DNA from: Micrasema longulum
Lineage: Eukaryota > Arthropoda > Insecta > Trichoptera > Brachycentridae
Length of the DNA stretch: 64,000 nt
Direction of reading: 5' to 3'
Assembly: GCA_022494885.1 (NCBI GenBank)
Contig: JAGVSM010004209.1
Location: 36,096 to 100,095 of the forward strand
Part shown: piece by piece, positions 33,416-43,545 of the stretch
Numbering within the stretch: the first letter of the stretch is position 1
How the letters are laid out: every line of letters begins with the position of its first letter
The notes under the pieces: model-generated
What the model saw: the letters and a program-made list of their open reading frames with translations, nothing else
Databases searched by the model: none
What the model was told of the DNA's origin: nothing
Position numbers and translations under genes: made by a program

Positions 33416-33852
33416 TAGAAAACCCACTAGGCAGTTCAAGTTCTTAATTAACATTTGTACAGGGTTCTGTTTGTATACAAAGGTTTATGTACTAACTTTG
33501 TAAATTGTCAACTTACTTTCACAATTTTAAATATTGCCCATAACCGGTACAGCCACCCTACACCGATCGTGCTCTCCACGGACATCTTTTGTTATGATTC
33601 GTTTTATTTCCTATATCCATAATTAATCGATTATTATAGGCAATATAGTGTAATGATGGCGTAACTATGGACCACTTGAAACAATAATTTAAATGCTTCA
33701 GCGGCGGGCGACGTACCTTATGGCAGATTGTTCTAGCGGAGTATACCAACAACTTGTGGTTTATGCGAGTAGGAGAAATGGCCGCGATATTAGGTAGACC
33801 TTAATCATTATTATAAGTGTAATTATTTACTCGTGGAATGCTTGAACTCATC
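33416..33852. other. No feature recognised
   Basis: Several CG-containing words at 33545-33590 and 33695-33720, but no frame or repeat match. Confidence 0.35.
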
Positions 33853-33930
33853 ATCATCATCATCCTACCCGTAGACGCACGTGATGGTGCATAGGGCACG
33901 GCATTCGTTCACCAAATGCAGAGATCCCGA
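33853..33930 (-). mobile_element. SINE A 3' fragment with (GAT)n tail
   Basis: On the minus strand: gaatgccgtgccctatgcac, catcacgtgcg, ctacgggtagg, then a gatgatgatgatgatg tail. Only the last 60-80 bp of the family are present. Confidence 0.6.
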
Positions 33931-35495
33931 ATAAAGCCGGATAATGATTGTATTTGTCTATAAAGTAGAATCGAATTTAGTGTAGGTATATACAATATTT
34001 TTTTTTTTTAAGTTGTTAAAACATAGGTTACCTTTCGAAAAATATACTAATAAATACATAAAATATACGAAAAATATGTAAATTTTATATCAGTATGGAC
34101 AGTAGGGTAAAGCAAGCAAAGAGTGCTCACTTTCAAAGAGTACGCATCGCGGTTTATTCAAAACACGTTTCCAAAGTTTATGACGCTGCCTTTTTAATCG
34201 GTTATGTATAGCCTAAAACATCAATCGGCGTGTCGTTTACATCACGTGTTGAATTGTATTTCTTATAAAAGCAATTTATATAATTTGGTAGTTTTGGTCT
34301 AAAAATCAATGAAAACAATAACTTTTATAAGACTTGGACTAGTATAACAAGTGTGACTAGATGACAATTTATAAATAATTTTGATTATGTCGACAGATGG
34401 GTGCCAAAGTTAAGAGTACCGTACCAAAAAAAGTACGCGTGCGTATTCTTTGGAGGTTGTACATAAAAATATACAAAAAAGGAAGAAGAGAAAACAAAGA
34501 AAAAACGGCAGAAAAATACGTGCAAAATCAAAGAACGCATAGAAGAAACCAAACACCGATGGGAAACCATTGGATTCACGTGACGTAACGAGCCAACAAG
34601 TCCTTTGTTGCCCTCTTTGCAAAGAGGTATTCGTTGAGCCACCGCAAGTGGAGTGGATCTAATCGAAGATGTAAGGCGTGGTGACACAATGAGTGCACTG
34701 ACTACATTGGTTTTAGAGCATTTAGTGGTGATTTGTGTACGAACAATTAATATAATATTATATGCGTACAAATAAAAGTTATGCGTATTCTTACTTAGCA
34801 TAGCATGAAAGAGTACGCAAAAACGTTGTTTTTTGTGTTAATATTTTTATGTTTTTAGTATTGTTCACTTACTAACAACATAGTTGTTTGTTTTCGAAAA
34901 TTTTCTATTTTCATATGATTAAAATAATTATTGTTATTACAAAATTAAAAAAAATTATTAGTTAGTTAAGTGCAAACTTTTTGCTTGCTTTACCTAATGA
35001 TCTTGAATTTTTCTGCTTTTTTTTTTAAATGTATTTTTTTATCCCCTTTTCTTTCCTTGGTTCCTCCTTCTCTCTCCTTTCAAACTTATTATCCGATTTC
35101 ATATTTTCCTCATCATTTAATACGTATAACATAATGTACTTAATTTTTTTTTATTAATGTTAATATGTTCAAGCCTTTTCTCCCAATTAAAAAACATCTG
35201 TTATTTTTGATTAATTAGGTTTTTGAAATATTTTATATTGACATATGTATGAATCTTTTAACATATATTTATGGTTTTTAGTACAAACTTATGACAAATC
35301 TCTTGGCTGGAAGATATTGCTTTCAGCAATAAGACAGCCAAAGTACTTATTCTTTGTACTTGAAGTTTTAAATAAATAAATAATGGATGGAAAACACCTG
35401 GGGTGGGTTGCTTTGTGAATGTGAACAAAAAAGTTACCCACGCACTGATAAGCGTTAAAACATTTAAATGAGCGTTAGGACATGAAGTACAGACA
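33931..35495. other. Unassigned region
   Basis: A Lys/Arg-rich plus frame (34397-34588) and overlapping minus frames (34385-34801) share the same bases and show no motif. A C/T-rich stretch at 35040-35100 resembles LINE 3' UTR composition. Nothing else is supported. Confidence 0.35.
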
Positions 35496-35660
35496 GGCGC
35501 CGTGGCGCAGTTGGCAAGACAGCTAAACGTGAAACTAGCGTCGCGAATTCGATTCCCGCCAGTTGCAAGAAAAAAATCCAAGAAATATTTTTTTTCCCAT
35601 CTGCTGACTAGCCTCTAAAGAAAAGGCTTAGCGGGTTATTCTTTTAAAAAATATATCAAT
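35496..35660 (+). mobile_element. SINE D copy
   Basis: Head ggcgccgtggcgcagttggc (box A), then aactagcgtcgcg and box B aattcgattcccgcc, followed by agttgcaagaaaaaaatcc and a body with ctgactagcctctaaag and ggcttagcgggttattc. The second copy is on the minus strand at 20495. Because the head runs into a body and its ends do not pair, it is a SINE and not a tRNA gene. The frame 35258-35581 (minus) is a shadow. Confidence 0.7.
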
Positions 35661-35687
35661 GAGAGAGCGTCCGATTTTGAGCTATTT

Positions 35688-35845
35688 CAGCTGGCTCATT
35701 CTGTCACAATTTAATTTCGTAAACTCGTTCGTTCGTCGCATATCCATCTTACTGTAACGCAATCAAAATCGTATTTCGCTCTCGTTCTCTCTCAAACGAT
35801 TCGAATGAATTTACGAAACGAATTAGTTACAAAATAAGGCCACTG
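35688..35845. mobile_element. 158-bp hAT-like MITE, imperfect arms
   Basis: Left: cagctggctcattctgtcac, then aatttaatttcgtaaactcg. Right, read inversely: cagtggccttattttgtaac, then taattcgtttcgtaaattc. The arms are about 48 bp with several mismatches and small gaps. An end of CAGTGGC type is common for hAT elements. An 8-bp duplication is not evident. No coding capacity. Confidence 0.5.
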
Positions 35846-35999
35846 ATGATGCCGATGAAGTTTATCAAGCCATTAATAGCTATTAAGAGTATCGATTAAA
35901 TTCATTTATATATAGTACATACTTCATACATACCGCTTGTTCTACATACATTTTAGTTTGTTTATTTTTCACTTAACCACTGATAAATAAATACATATT

Positions 36000-36088
36000 T
36001 TTTAAACCATTTAATTTATTGGTTCGTTGGATTAAATTGCCATTTGGCAGTAAGTTCACTAGTGTACAAAAAGATAAATAAATTAATT
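36000..36088 (+). mobile_element. CR1/Jockey-group LINE 3' end
   Basis: ttattggttcgttggattaa, attgccatttggcagtaag, gtgtacaaaaag and an ataaataaattaattaat tail match, in order, the 3' end of 27303-27757 read on its own strand (ttattggttggttgg, attgccatttggcaataag, tgtacaaaaag). No coding sequence. Confidence 0.65.
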
Positions 36089-36311
36089 AATAAATCGCCT
36101 TTTAAACCGATGAGTATTTTATGTAGACCGTTTCAGGAATCAATCCTTAAGTGATCTTTTTAAACGTGCGTACCATTATGCCATTATGCTTTTTATCAGA
36201 TATAATGATTTTAGTCTGTTTGCGAAAATAAAATAAAAATATTTTGTCAAACTGGTATCTTTATGGATGCGAATATAAAAAGGAATATAAAATTCAACGC
36301 ATTTTCCGGGA

Positions 36312-36372
36312 TAATCAATCTGTCATTGACTGATTTAAATGGTCACTTTATGCGCTATAACATTAATTATTA
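36312..36372 (-). repeat. Family R fragment
   Basis: On the minus strand: taatgttatagcgcataaag, tgaccatttaaatcagtcaa, tgacagattg. These follow the order of the family's left end (atgttacacagtgtgtaaag, tggccacttaaaccagccaa, tgacagg). Confidence 0.45.
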
Positions 36373-37011
36373 ACATGTTAAGAAAGGTTTTGTTTAAATA
36401 CCCAAACACAACAGCGTAATCCATTTTTAAAAGTTATAAAACGTAATCGTTGCATAAGCATTTAATGGTATTCATTTTTAACTCTTTTGTTCAGATTCTG
36501 TGACTCTCATTTTTACGGCATAGAACGCACGACCGTTGGAAAATCGATTTAAATCCATTGCACATAATTTGAATAAAGAATTTCCCAAAAACGCGCTTAT
36601 TTTCTTTCTTTGTCTCTGATTGGTCGCAGTCAATTGTAACTCATTCAAAAACTTAAACGGTTGTCGAACGGCGAACGTAATTCGAACAACTCGATCGTGT
36701 AATGTAACAGTATGGTAATGTAGTATTTCGATAATAGACAGGTTTGCGGGTACTGCTTTTCCGTTTTTGTAAATACTACCTTTTTATTGTTATATATTAA
36801 GCCTATCCCAAAAACAGTTTTTACAATACAAGTATATTCTTTATCCGCGCGGATAAAAAATACAGTTCTATGTGAGAGATAGAACCAGATTAATAAAGTG
36901 GAGACCATGGGAAAAGCATAAGAGGCGTTAAAGGACACAAAAATAATGAGTCGAGGACATTGTTTTTTTAGATGGAAGATTAAAAAAATATAGAGTTAGA
37001 AATATAGAAAA

Positions 37012-37450
37012 TACTAGAGTTCTTATAATTTATTTAAATTTTCAAACCATATCCTAACAGTAGTAAATAACTTGCATTGGAAAAATAGAAATCGAGTTGT
37101 CGTAGATAGAGATGCAAGGCGGTAAAATTACCGCGGTATTTTACGGGAATTTTACCAGATTTTGGTAAAATACGGTATTTTTCGGTAATAAACGAATTTG
37201 ACGTACTAATTTTTATTTTTCAACTAACATAACGTTAAGTTTCCAAACATAATAACCTTTTTTATTAAAAAAAGTGAAAAAAGTACAAAACGAATGACCT
37301 TGAACGTCGCACCGTAAATTACGGTATTTTACCGCGACTTTTGGTAAAATTACGTAATTTTAAATCTATAGTCGTAGAGTAGGATTTGAACCAGGGACCA
37401 TTGGTCCGTGAGTCCACAATATTACCACGAGATCACGACCCGGTTTGTTG
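37012..37450 (-). mobile_element. SINE B copy interrupted by a hAT-like MITE
   Basis: On the minus strand the head lies at 37371-37450 (accgggtcgtgatctcgtgg, actcacggaccaatggtccc, tggttcaaatcctac) and the body at 37012-37106 (caactcgatttctatttttc, ataagaactctagtatttt). Leaving out 37107-37370 and one copy of the 8-bp duplication restores the order of the reference at 32362. So the SINE predates the MITE. Confidence 0.8.
37107..37370. mobile_element. 264-bp hAT-like MITE with perfect 8-bp duplication
   Basis: Flanked on both sides by gtcgtaga (37099-37106 and 37371-37378). Ends: tagagatgcaagg on the left and, inverted, tatagatttaaaattacg on the right. Inside are several mirror-image words (ggtaaaattaccgcggtatt, tttaccagattttggtaaaa, ggtattttaccg) so that the ends can fold. 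No frame. An 8-bp duplication and short imperfect TIRs fit the hAT superfamily; the transposase would come from an autonomous relative. It sits inside SINE B. Confidence 0.85.
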
Positions 37451-37613
37451 CATTATTATTTACCTTCCTTATTATGTACGAGGTTTATATTCTTTTAAAA
37501 CGGGATTTTTTTCATTTCTAAAAAGCTTGTATTTTATCTTTAAGTGTTGGGATCAGGAGGGATATTCTATAGTGGGCTAATCAGGAACTTTTCAGCATTT
37601 GCTCTAATAAAAA

Positions 37614-37930
37614 TGAAACTACTTTAAACTCTTCCGGAGAAGCCGGCCTGTTGACAGTCATCAATAGGCCATCCGTTCGACTTGACCATGTAAGATACTA
37701 CCTCTCGTGTGAGTTCTTTGTGAAGTATCACCGATCCGATGTCGCATAGGTCTTCACCCTCCAGCTGTTGTCTCTGAAAGCTGAAAAAAATGTCCCTCGC
37801 CTGGGCAATGCATCAACAGGTGAAGGACATTTTTAGCTGTTTCGTTATCACATGGGCAGCTGTCGATCTTGGAGATTTTGAAGGGATGCAGGTAGCTGAC
37901 GACATTTTCCGGATAGCTAGTAGAACGTTA
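37614..37930 (-). mobile_element. LINE C-terminal part with CCHC-like knuckle
   Basis: The minus strand reads SYPENVVSYLHPFKISKIDS, CPCDNETAKNVLHLLMHCPG and, in other frames after decay, LHKELTREVVSYMVKSNGWP. A CPC....T..H.L..CP word near the C-terminus is usual in R1/Jockey-type LINEs with an RNase H-like tail. The last part, ggtagtatcttacatggtc, recurs at 51808. Frameshifts separate the pieces. Plus-strand frames here (37790-38126) are shadows. Confidence 0.55.
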
Positions 37931-39664
37931 ATGATAAAAGCGTGTGATAGAAAGAAGTGGGAACGTTTGGAAATGGCCTTTATCTTACAGTGGAGAGAAC
38001 AAGGCTAAAGAAAAAGAAGAAATTTGCTCTCATGAAAAAATCCTAAAAGGTAAAGTAGTGAAGACAAGTCTGCTTCTTAGTGCTGTAATTGGCGCTTTAG
38101 CTTACAATGCTTTAGCTCGTGTGTAGGTTCGATTCCGTTAAGTTATTGGTATTAGGACCAAAACAAGACAAACCAAAGAAATGTTTAGACGATTAGGTGT
38201 ATATGTTTGATAAATTTATTAAAAAAAAAAAAATATAAAAAATAAATATCACTGCCAAACATCTGCAGAGTAAAAAAATTCTGAATGTAACATAAATTAG
38301 ATGATCATTTTTACACTCATAGACGATATTTCCCTTTAAAATCTCTAAACAGATAGCAAGTTTTGTAAATGGTTTAAATGTGAGATAAAAACAATCCATT
38401 ATACTAGCAAAAAATGTAACAGATGACAGATCTGATTGCGAGCTTATTTCAGCGCTATACCACTTTGGACGCAGATATAAGCGTGGAATAAGTTTCTATG
38501 GTCGCTATCTCAGCTCTATACCGGGTATGCGAGGTTTATGAGTAAAGTCTTTTGCTATACCGACCTTATTCTTTCAGTATGCATAGGCGAAATTTTATAC
38601 CAGGGTTATCAGTAAGACCAATGATGTAATAACATTTCGGACAAAAAATTGTGTTGGGATAATTAGGCTGGTTAGTAAATATTTCACTCAATCAAGTTGT
38701 AGAATAAAAGTAAATATCACTGAAAACAATGTTAATTTCATAATAATGCTGATTCAAACTATTTGAATAATTTGTTTTGTGACCCTTTTTACATTAAAAT
38801 GAATCTCGTATTAAAAAGTAAGCATAAAAAAATTATTGAAAATTAAAAAAAAAAAAAAAACTGAAATATATTGGAACCATATTTTAACTAAGTAATCACG
38901 TAGGAAATTTATTTATTTTATTCACAATATATATTTTTAACATTAATTGAGACTCGAATCCCAACTCCATGGAACCAAAGTCTTGTGTCGAGTTGGAGCG
39001 AATATATATTATGTAAACCACTTTGACAACATACATATCACTATATATATAATACAGAACAAACCATCATTTAAAAATACCTACATATAAAAGAACATAC
39101 AATAAAAAAACATTTGAAGTAGGTACATAAAAAAAAAGAAATTAACTAAGTCAAATATTTGAAAAACCATCAAGGAGTTTCTCACTTGAATTTCTCCCTC
39201 AGATTAAAAGAAAACGCGTGAAAAAGATCAGTTTTAATGATTAAATTTATCAAGTTTCATTTTGAAAGTATGTAATATATTTCAAACGTTGCAAACTTTA
39301 AAGCGTATTTTAAGAGAGTGATATTTTCCAGAACCTCGCTAGCAAATTGTTTTTGATATTTGCGACGCGCTGTATGTAGGCATACTGCTCGCAAATCTTT
39401 CGTTAGACCATTTTTTGTCACCGTTCGCTTCAATTACGTTTCCGATGCGCAAGAAGAGCCTGTTTCTTTTATAGCAACGGTTAAAAAAATCACAAACTGA
39501 CACCTCAAAATGCTGCGACGCAAAAAATAAATTTATAAAGCAGTTTCTTTAGACTGTAGATTTGTCCCTTGCAGGGCCGCGGTCGGTGCCGGCCCTTGTT
39601 AAGTCATACTCTCCTGGTCACGCGATTACAGACCCTGAACGATCTCGGCGCTGTGGTTTTTATT
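37931..39664. other. Unassigned region
   Basis: 38440-38600 has four ctatacc/ttatacc words without further order. 38095-38140 has a lone box B-like ggttcgattcc without box A. 39540-39640 is GC-richer (gcagggccgcggtcgg). Nothing can be named. Confidence 0.35.
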
Positions 39665-39897
39665 GTCGGCCTCATGGCGTAGTGGTCAGAGCGTTTGCCT
39701 ACCATGCATGAGGTCTCGGGTTCGATTTCCGACATGGTTGATATAAAATATTTATTAAAGGGCATTTTTACACAATAATATTTTATTGTCCCCGGACCTG
39801 AAGCGTAAGACTGATTATCTTACCTTTATGTAACAAAAAATATTAAGATACACTACGATTGGTGTAATGCAGTGCCCTATGCACCATTAAATGCTAA
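39665..39897 (+). mobile_element. SINE A, nearly full-length copy
   Basis: gtcggcctcatggcgtagtg, gtcagagcgtttgcctacca, tgcatgaggtctcgggttcg (box B), then ttgatataaaatatttatta, the body through ttacctttatgtaacaaaaa, gcagtgccctatgcacc and attaaatgc. The anticodon-arm text resembles tRNA-Gly. No clear tail. Confidence 0.85.
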
Positions 39898-40214
39898 ACG
39901 AATTTTTATGTTTATTTATCTCTACTACAAATGAGTTTTTTTACATTAAATAGGCACGAAATGAGCCTGTTTTACAATCTAATAGGATGCGTTAAATTAG
40001 TTAATATTTTTAGAGGTAAAGTTAAACAAACGCGTTTTATTATTATGACTCTTATGGATAACTTATATAGCACCATTTTTTTAATATTATACCTCAAGTG
40101 CGCTTGAAAAAGTGAGTCTATAGAGATATAAATTTAATTGATGCTTTTAAATTTGTAATTTAATTAAAACAATTTATTTTATTATTACATGCTACAGATT
40201 TATTTCAGTGATTT
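39898..40214. other. AT-rich sequence, probably LINE 3' flank
   Basis: No frame. The last part may be the 3' UTR of the minus-strand LINE that starts at 40215. Confidence 0.35.
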
Positions 40215-40862
40215 ATAGAACAAGTGGGTTTTAAGTTTTTTCCGAAACTTAACTTCACTCTCACAGCCTTACACTTCTGCTAGGAGAGCATTCCATGCCA
40301 TAGGGCCTGCAACCGCATATGCGTGTTCACTGAATTTAGTGCGCTGTTTGCGTAGACGTATAATAACTTTTTCTCTCGCCGTAGACGTAACTGATCTAAG
40401 CGTAAGATGCCTATTAGCTTGTTAATCTGCAATTCATAGTTCCCTCAGATATTCGGGAGCAGAGTTGTGCAGTGATTTACACATAAGCCAACAGAGTTTG
40501 AATAAAACCCTCCGTGGAAAACGTAGCCAGCGTAATTCCTTAAGTAGTGGAGTTATATGACAGAACTTAGAGATTTCGAAAATAAGTCTCGCTGCAGCAT
40601 TTAATACAGACTGTAGGCGAGGCATTTTGTTCATTGGTAGTCCTGCATAGATACCATGGCAATAATCGACTCTAGACACTACAAATACATTTATTAATCG
40701 ACGGGCGGCATCATCCTAGAAGCATCAGCTTATCGTTCTACTAATTTGAACGTCAAGAGAAAGGTCAGAATTAAGTAAGACTTCAAGTAGTTTAACGGTG
40801 GGTAAAGCGGTACTCCCTACATCGGGTAGTACCGTATTCTGAATCAAATTCTGTCGCCTGAA
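40215..40862 (-). mobile_element. CR1/L2-type LINE ORF2 C-terminal part
   Basis: The minus strand reads LEVLLNSDLSLDVQISRTIS, decayed text, SRVDYCHGIYAGLPMNKMPR, LQSVLNAAARLIFEISKFCH, ITPLLKELRWLRFPRRVLFK, LCWLMCKSLHNSAPEYLREL, then LRSVTSTA, FSEHAYAVAGPMAWNALLAE and KFRKKLKTHLFYKS. SR.DYCN.+.AGLP, LQ.V.NAAARL, HI+P.L+.L.WLP, AP.YL..L and FS..A+.VA.P..WN.LP are standard for CR1/L2. RT and endonuclease domains are missing. There are several stops. Confidence 0.85.
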
Positions 40863-40904
40863 TGAACACACTCTGTTATGAGAAAATAAATTCAATTGGT
40901 TTCG

Positions 40905-41062
40905 TGACTATGTATTTTCAACAATGTTTTGAGTATGTCTTAATGTTTTCAGACGGGCGGATTTCCACCTTAAGGAGTAATTTAGATCTAAATTTGTTGC
41001 AACAGAGAAGGAAACTTTTTTTGAAAGGAAATATGAAAATCTAAGCTTTTTCAGGGCTTAAG
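40905..41062 (-). repeat. Family R copy, right to middle part
   Basis: On the minus strand: cttaagccctgaaaaagctt, agattttcatatttcctttc, ctctgttgcaacaaatttag, atctaaattactcc, cgtctgaaaacattaag, actcaaaacattgttg, in family order. Confidence 0.6.
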
Positions 41063-41399
41063 AAAGGAAAGACAAATGCGGAGCGTCGCGATTAATTGCG
41101 CGAGTAGAGCCGTGTGTGGGCGGAGACGGCAATATCAGGCAAGAGGGTAGCAGGACAAGGAGCATGAGCATGAGCAGCGCAATGAGCATAGTGTGGCGGA
41201 GCTATGAGGCCTGAGTAGTGGGGCGTTCTATAATCTCCTTATTTTTTTCATTTCTTCTCATAGTACGCATGTTGTTATTATTTTTTATGCCACTATCAAA
41301 TTTAGTAGTTATATACCGTGCGTTTGAATGTTTAATAAGCCTTTGTTTATTTGAACATTTTACACCAAATATAAATTACATTTCAAAGAAGGAAAAATA
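41063..41399. other. GC-richer patch then AT-rich
   Basis: 41080-41220 is GC-rich for this window, with a small gagcatgagcatgagcagc repeat at 41160. After 41230 a 60-codon plus frame (41218-41400) has no motif. Confidence 0.35.
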
Positions 41400-41760
41400 G
41401 AAATATAGGCATCCACAGGGCCTTTAACCTGTTATGGGCTCGTTAAAATATCCACATTTCCTTAACTCCATCTGTTGTGTGAAAAAAAACCAGATGGAAG
41501 AGTTAAAGAAATGTGGATATTTAAACGTAGGCAGAATGGTGGATGTTACACAGTGTGTAAACTAGGCACTTGAACTAGCTAATGACAGGTTGTAAGTAGA
41601 CGCCTTGATTTCAACATTACATTGTCTAAAAATTTATTTATCTCTGTTGTAATTTGTTGATATCGAAGCTCCCCAGGGGGTTAAATTTAGTTCTTGTCTG
41701 CAAAAATTTAGACAAACTAAAGATTTTGCCAAGTCAATTTGTTAGTACCCGTCAGTTGAC
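41400..41760. repeat. Family R, fold-back copy with strong hairpin
   Basis: Left half is inverse (ggcatccacagggcctttaa, cctgttatgggctcgtt), right half direct (aacgtaggcagaatggtgga, tgttacacagtgtgtaaac, gcacttgaactagctaatga, ttatctctgttgtaatttgt, ctccccagggggttaaat, cttgtctgcaaaaatttaga). At the junction atatccacatttccttaact plus catctg (41446-41473) pairs with cagatggaagagttaaag plus aaatgtggatat (about 41490-41520), about 27 pairs with one small bulge, over a 16-base loop. Confidence 0.7.
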
Positions 41761-41984
41761 TTAATAAACATTAATTTTTTGCTAGTAAAAGTGCGCACAT
41801 TTAAATGAATTATATGAAATATTTTTACTGCCATATACAAATGAACTATACTTATATATTTTCTCAAGTGAGATCGTTCAAATATCAATGTGTGAGTTTT
41901 TTTATGTAAGTCAATAATTTTTACACAAACTTAACAATACAGTATTTCATAATCTCGTGGATGGATGTGTTGTCTTTTTTGTTA

Positions 41985-42320
41985 GCGCAATCGACGTTGG
42001 TCTTCGGTAGTAATGTAGGGTCCAAATTTTGTAGGCTTGGTAATCCGTCTACTCGCGGGGCGAGGGAGGGGGAAGGTTTGGCGGCAAAAAGTGGTTTCAC
42101 CCATTGATTGATTGGTGACAAGTATTCTGAAGCTCGCCGACCGCCCCCGCTCCCGTCCCTGCTCCCGCTGACCGCGGCCTGTAGATGACCAGTCAACAAG
42201 GGATAGGTTTTTCAAATTTTGATTTTGGAATGTCACATTTCTTTTGCTCAGATTATTCCGCGAATGCCGAATTTGCATGCAGCGGCCGCGGGAATTTGAA
42301 TCTGGAATGTGAGAAATAAG
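41985..42320. other. CpG-rich patch
   Basis: From 42046 to 42180 I count about 14 CG dinucleotides in 137 bp, in text such as ctcgccgaccgcccccgctc, which is very unlike the surrounding AT-rich DNA. A second GC peak is at 42268-42292 (gcagcggccgcggg). A tttgattttggaatgt-like word occurs twice (42215, 42295). Two long minus frames overlap here (41921-42199, 41982-42278) with Arg/Gly-rich text and no domain. It might be a promoter-type CpG island, an exon or a transposon end. No TATA or start site can be fixed. Confidence 0.4.
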
Positions 42321-42578
42321 TTATTTTTTGTTCGAGCAATGTAGACCTACGCAATGATATATAAATCTTGTTTTTTTAAAAGCTTCCGTAGATTTTTAGT
42401 ACATCTATATTCTATTTTTAAAATCAATTTCAAAAAGATTTTTACTTGAAATCTAAATGTAATTTGTGAATTTATTTAAAAAAAGTATACAAATTACTGT
42501 TCAGAAAAGAATTGAGTACTAATTGGTACCTACTTAAATGACAATTAATCAGTATAATAACAAATAATATAGTGATGA
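42321..42578. other. AT-rich sequence, no feature seen
   Basis: Nothing supported. Confidence 0.45.
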
Positions 42579-43545
42579 ATAGTATCCCAGGGATTAAAAC
42601 AGGGAGATGACCTGGCCCCATCTCTTTTTAATATTGTGCTCGAACATGTCATAAGAATAACTCTGATAGACACTATTTCCAATATTTGTTATAAGAGTAG
42701 CCAACTTGTCGGATACGCAGATGATATCAACATTGACGGAAGATCAATGACCGCCATTAAAGAGGTCGTTTATCACTTGGAAACAGTTGCACAAGATGTG
42801 GGACTGCAAATCAATGTTGGGAAAACAAAAATGATGACACAGAGCAGAAACCCATCGCACAGAGCAAGAGGCTGAGTTCAATACAAATATAATTACTCCT
42901 TCGAAGTAGTCGAAAAATTCACCTACCTGGGCTTTAGTATAACAGAGAACAATGAAGATCCAGCAGAAATTAGAAAAAAAATAGCAGCAGCCAACAAAAC
43001 ATACTTTGCTTTGCTGCCAGTGTTCAAATCACGCAACGCCCACAGAATAATCAAAATTACCATACCCAGAACAATTATACGTACTGTATTGGAATATGGG
43101 TGAGAGGCGCTAACACTGATAGTTTTGATGGCTTAAGTGCTGGACATTTTTAAACGAAAAGTACTCCGAAGAATTTTCGGACCAGTGAGAGAGAATAATT
43201 AGTGGCGCATTCGATATAATGAAGAACTGTTCAATACCAGGCCTAGAGCATCTCGGCACATAAACAGCTGCTTAGATTAAGAAAGGCCGGATATGTACAG
43301 CGAATGCCTGTTTCACGTGTCCCTAAAATATTAATGAGCGGACACCCGGGAGGAAAGTGATTAGTGGGAAGACCAGTCTGAGATTGAAGGAATAAGTAAG
43401 AAAGGATGCAGCGCAGTTTCTCCAGGTGGCAAAATGGAGGACGGCGGCTGAGGACATACAGAGTTGGAGGCGAAAGTTGCAGGAGGCCAAAACTCGATGT
43501 GGGCTGTAGCGCCACCGGAGAGAGATGATGATGGTGGTGGATATT
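42579..43545 (+). mobile_element. RTE-like LINE, RT end to 3' terminus
   Basis: Reads VSQGLKQGDDLAPSLFNIVL, EHVIRI, QLVGYADDINIDGRSMTAIK (YADD at 42714-42725, catalytic), VGLQINVGKTKMM, then after a stop YNYSFEVVEKFTYLGFSITE, NNEDPAEIRKKIAAANKTYF, RTIIRTVLEYG, stop, DIFKRKVLRRIFGPVREN, and in the last part words matching WKTAAEDRPSWQRKVK of the copy at 58148. The 3' end is ctgtagcgccaccggagaga plus a gatgatgatggtggtgg tail. At least four stops. An RT and 3' half only. Clade by inference. The minus frame 43243-43743 is a shadow. Confidence 0.8.

Noticed and set aside
34397..34588. Lys/Arg-rich short frame resembling a basic peptide
   Set aside because: The A/G-rich bases give Lys/Arg/Glu by default; minus-strand frames overlap; no homologue or signal is visible.
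35258..35581. Minus-strand frame of 107 codons
   Set aside because: Its first part is antisense to the SINE D head; the rest is AT-rich noise.
38095..38140. Box B-like ggttcgattcc
   Set aside because: No box A at the right distance and no known SINE body beside it.
41982..42278. Arg/Gly-rich minus-strand frames in the CpG-rich patch
   Set aside because: Long frames are expected by chance where stops are rare because of GC content; no domain, and two overlapping frames exist. Reported as a base-composition feature only.
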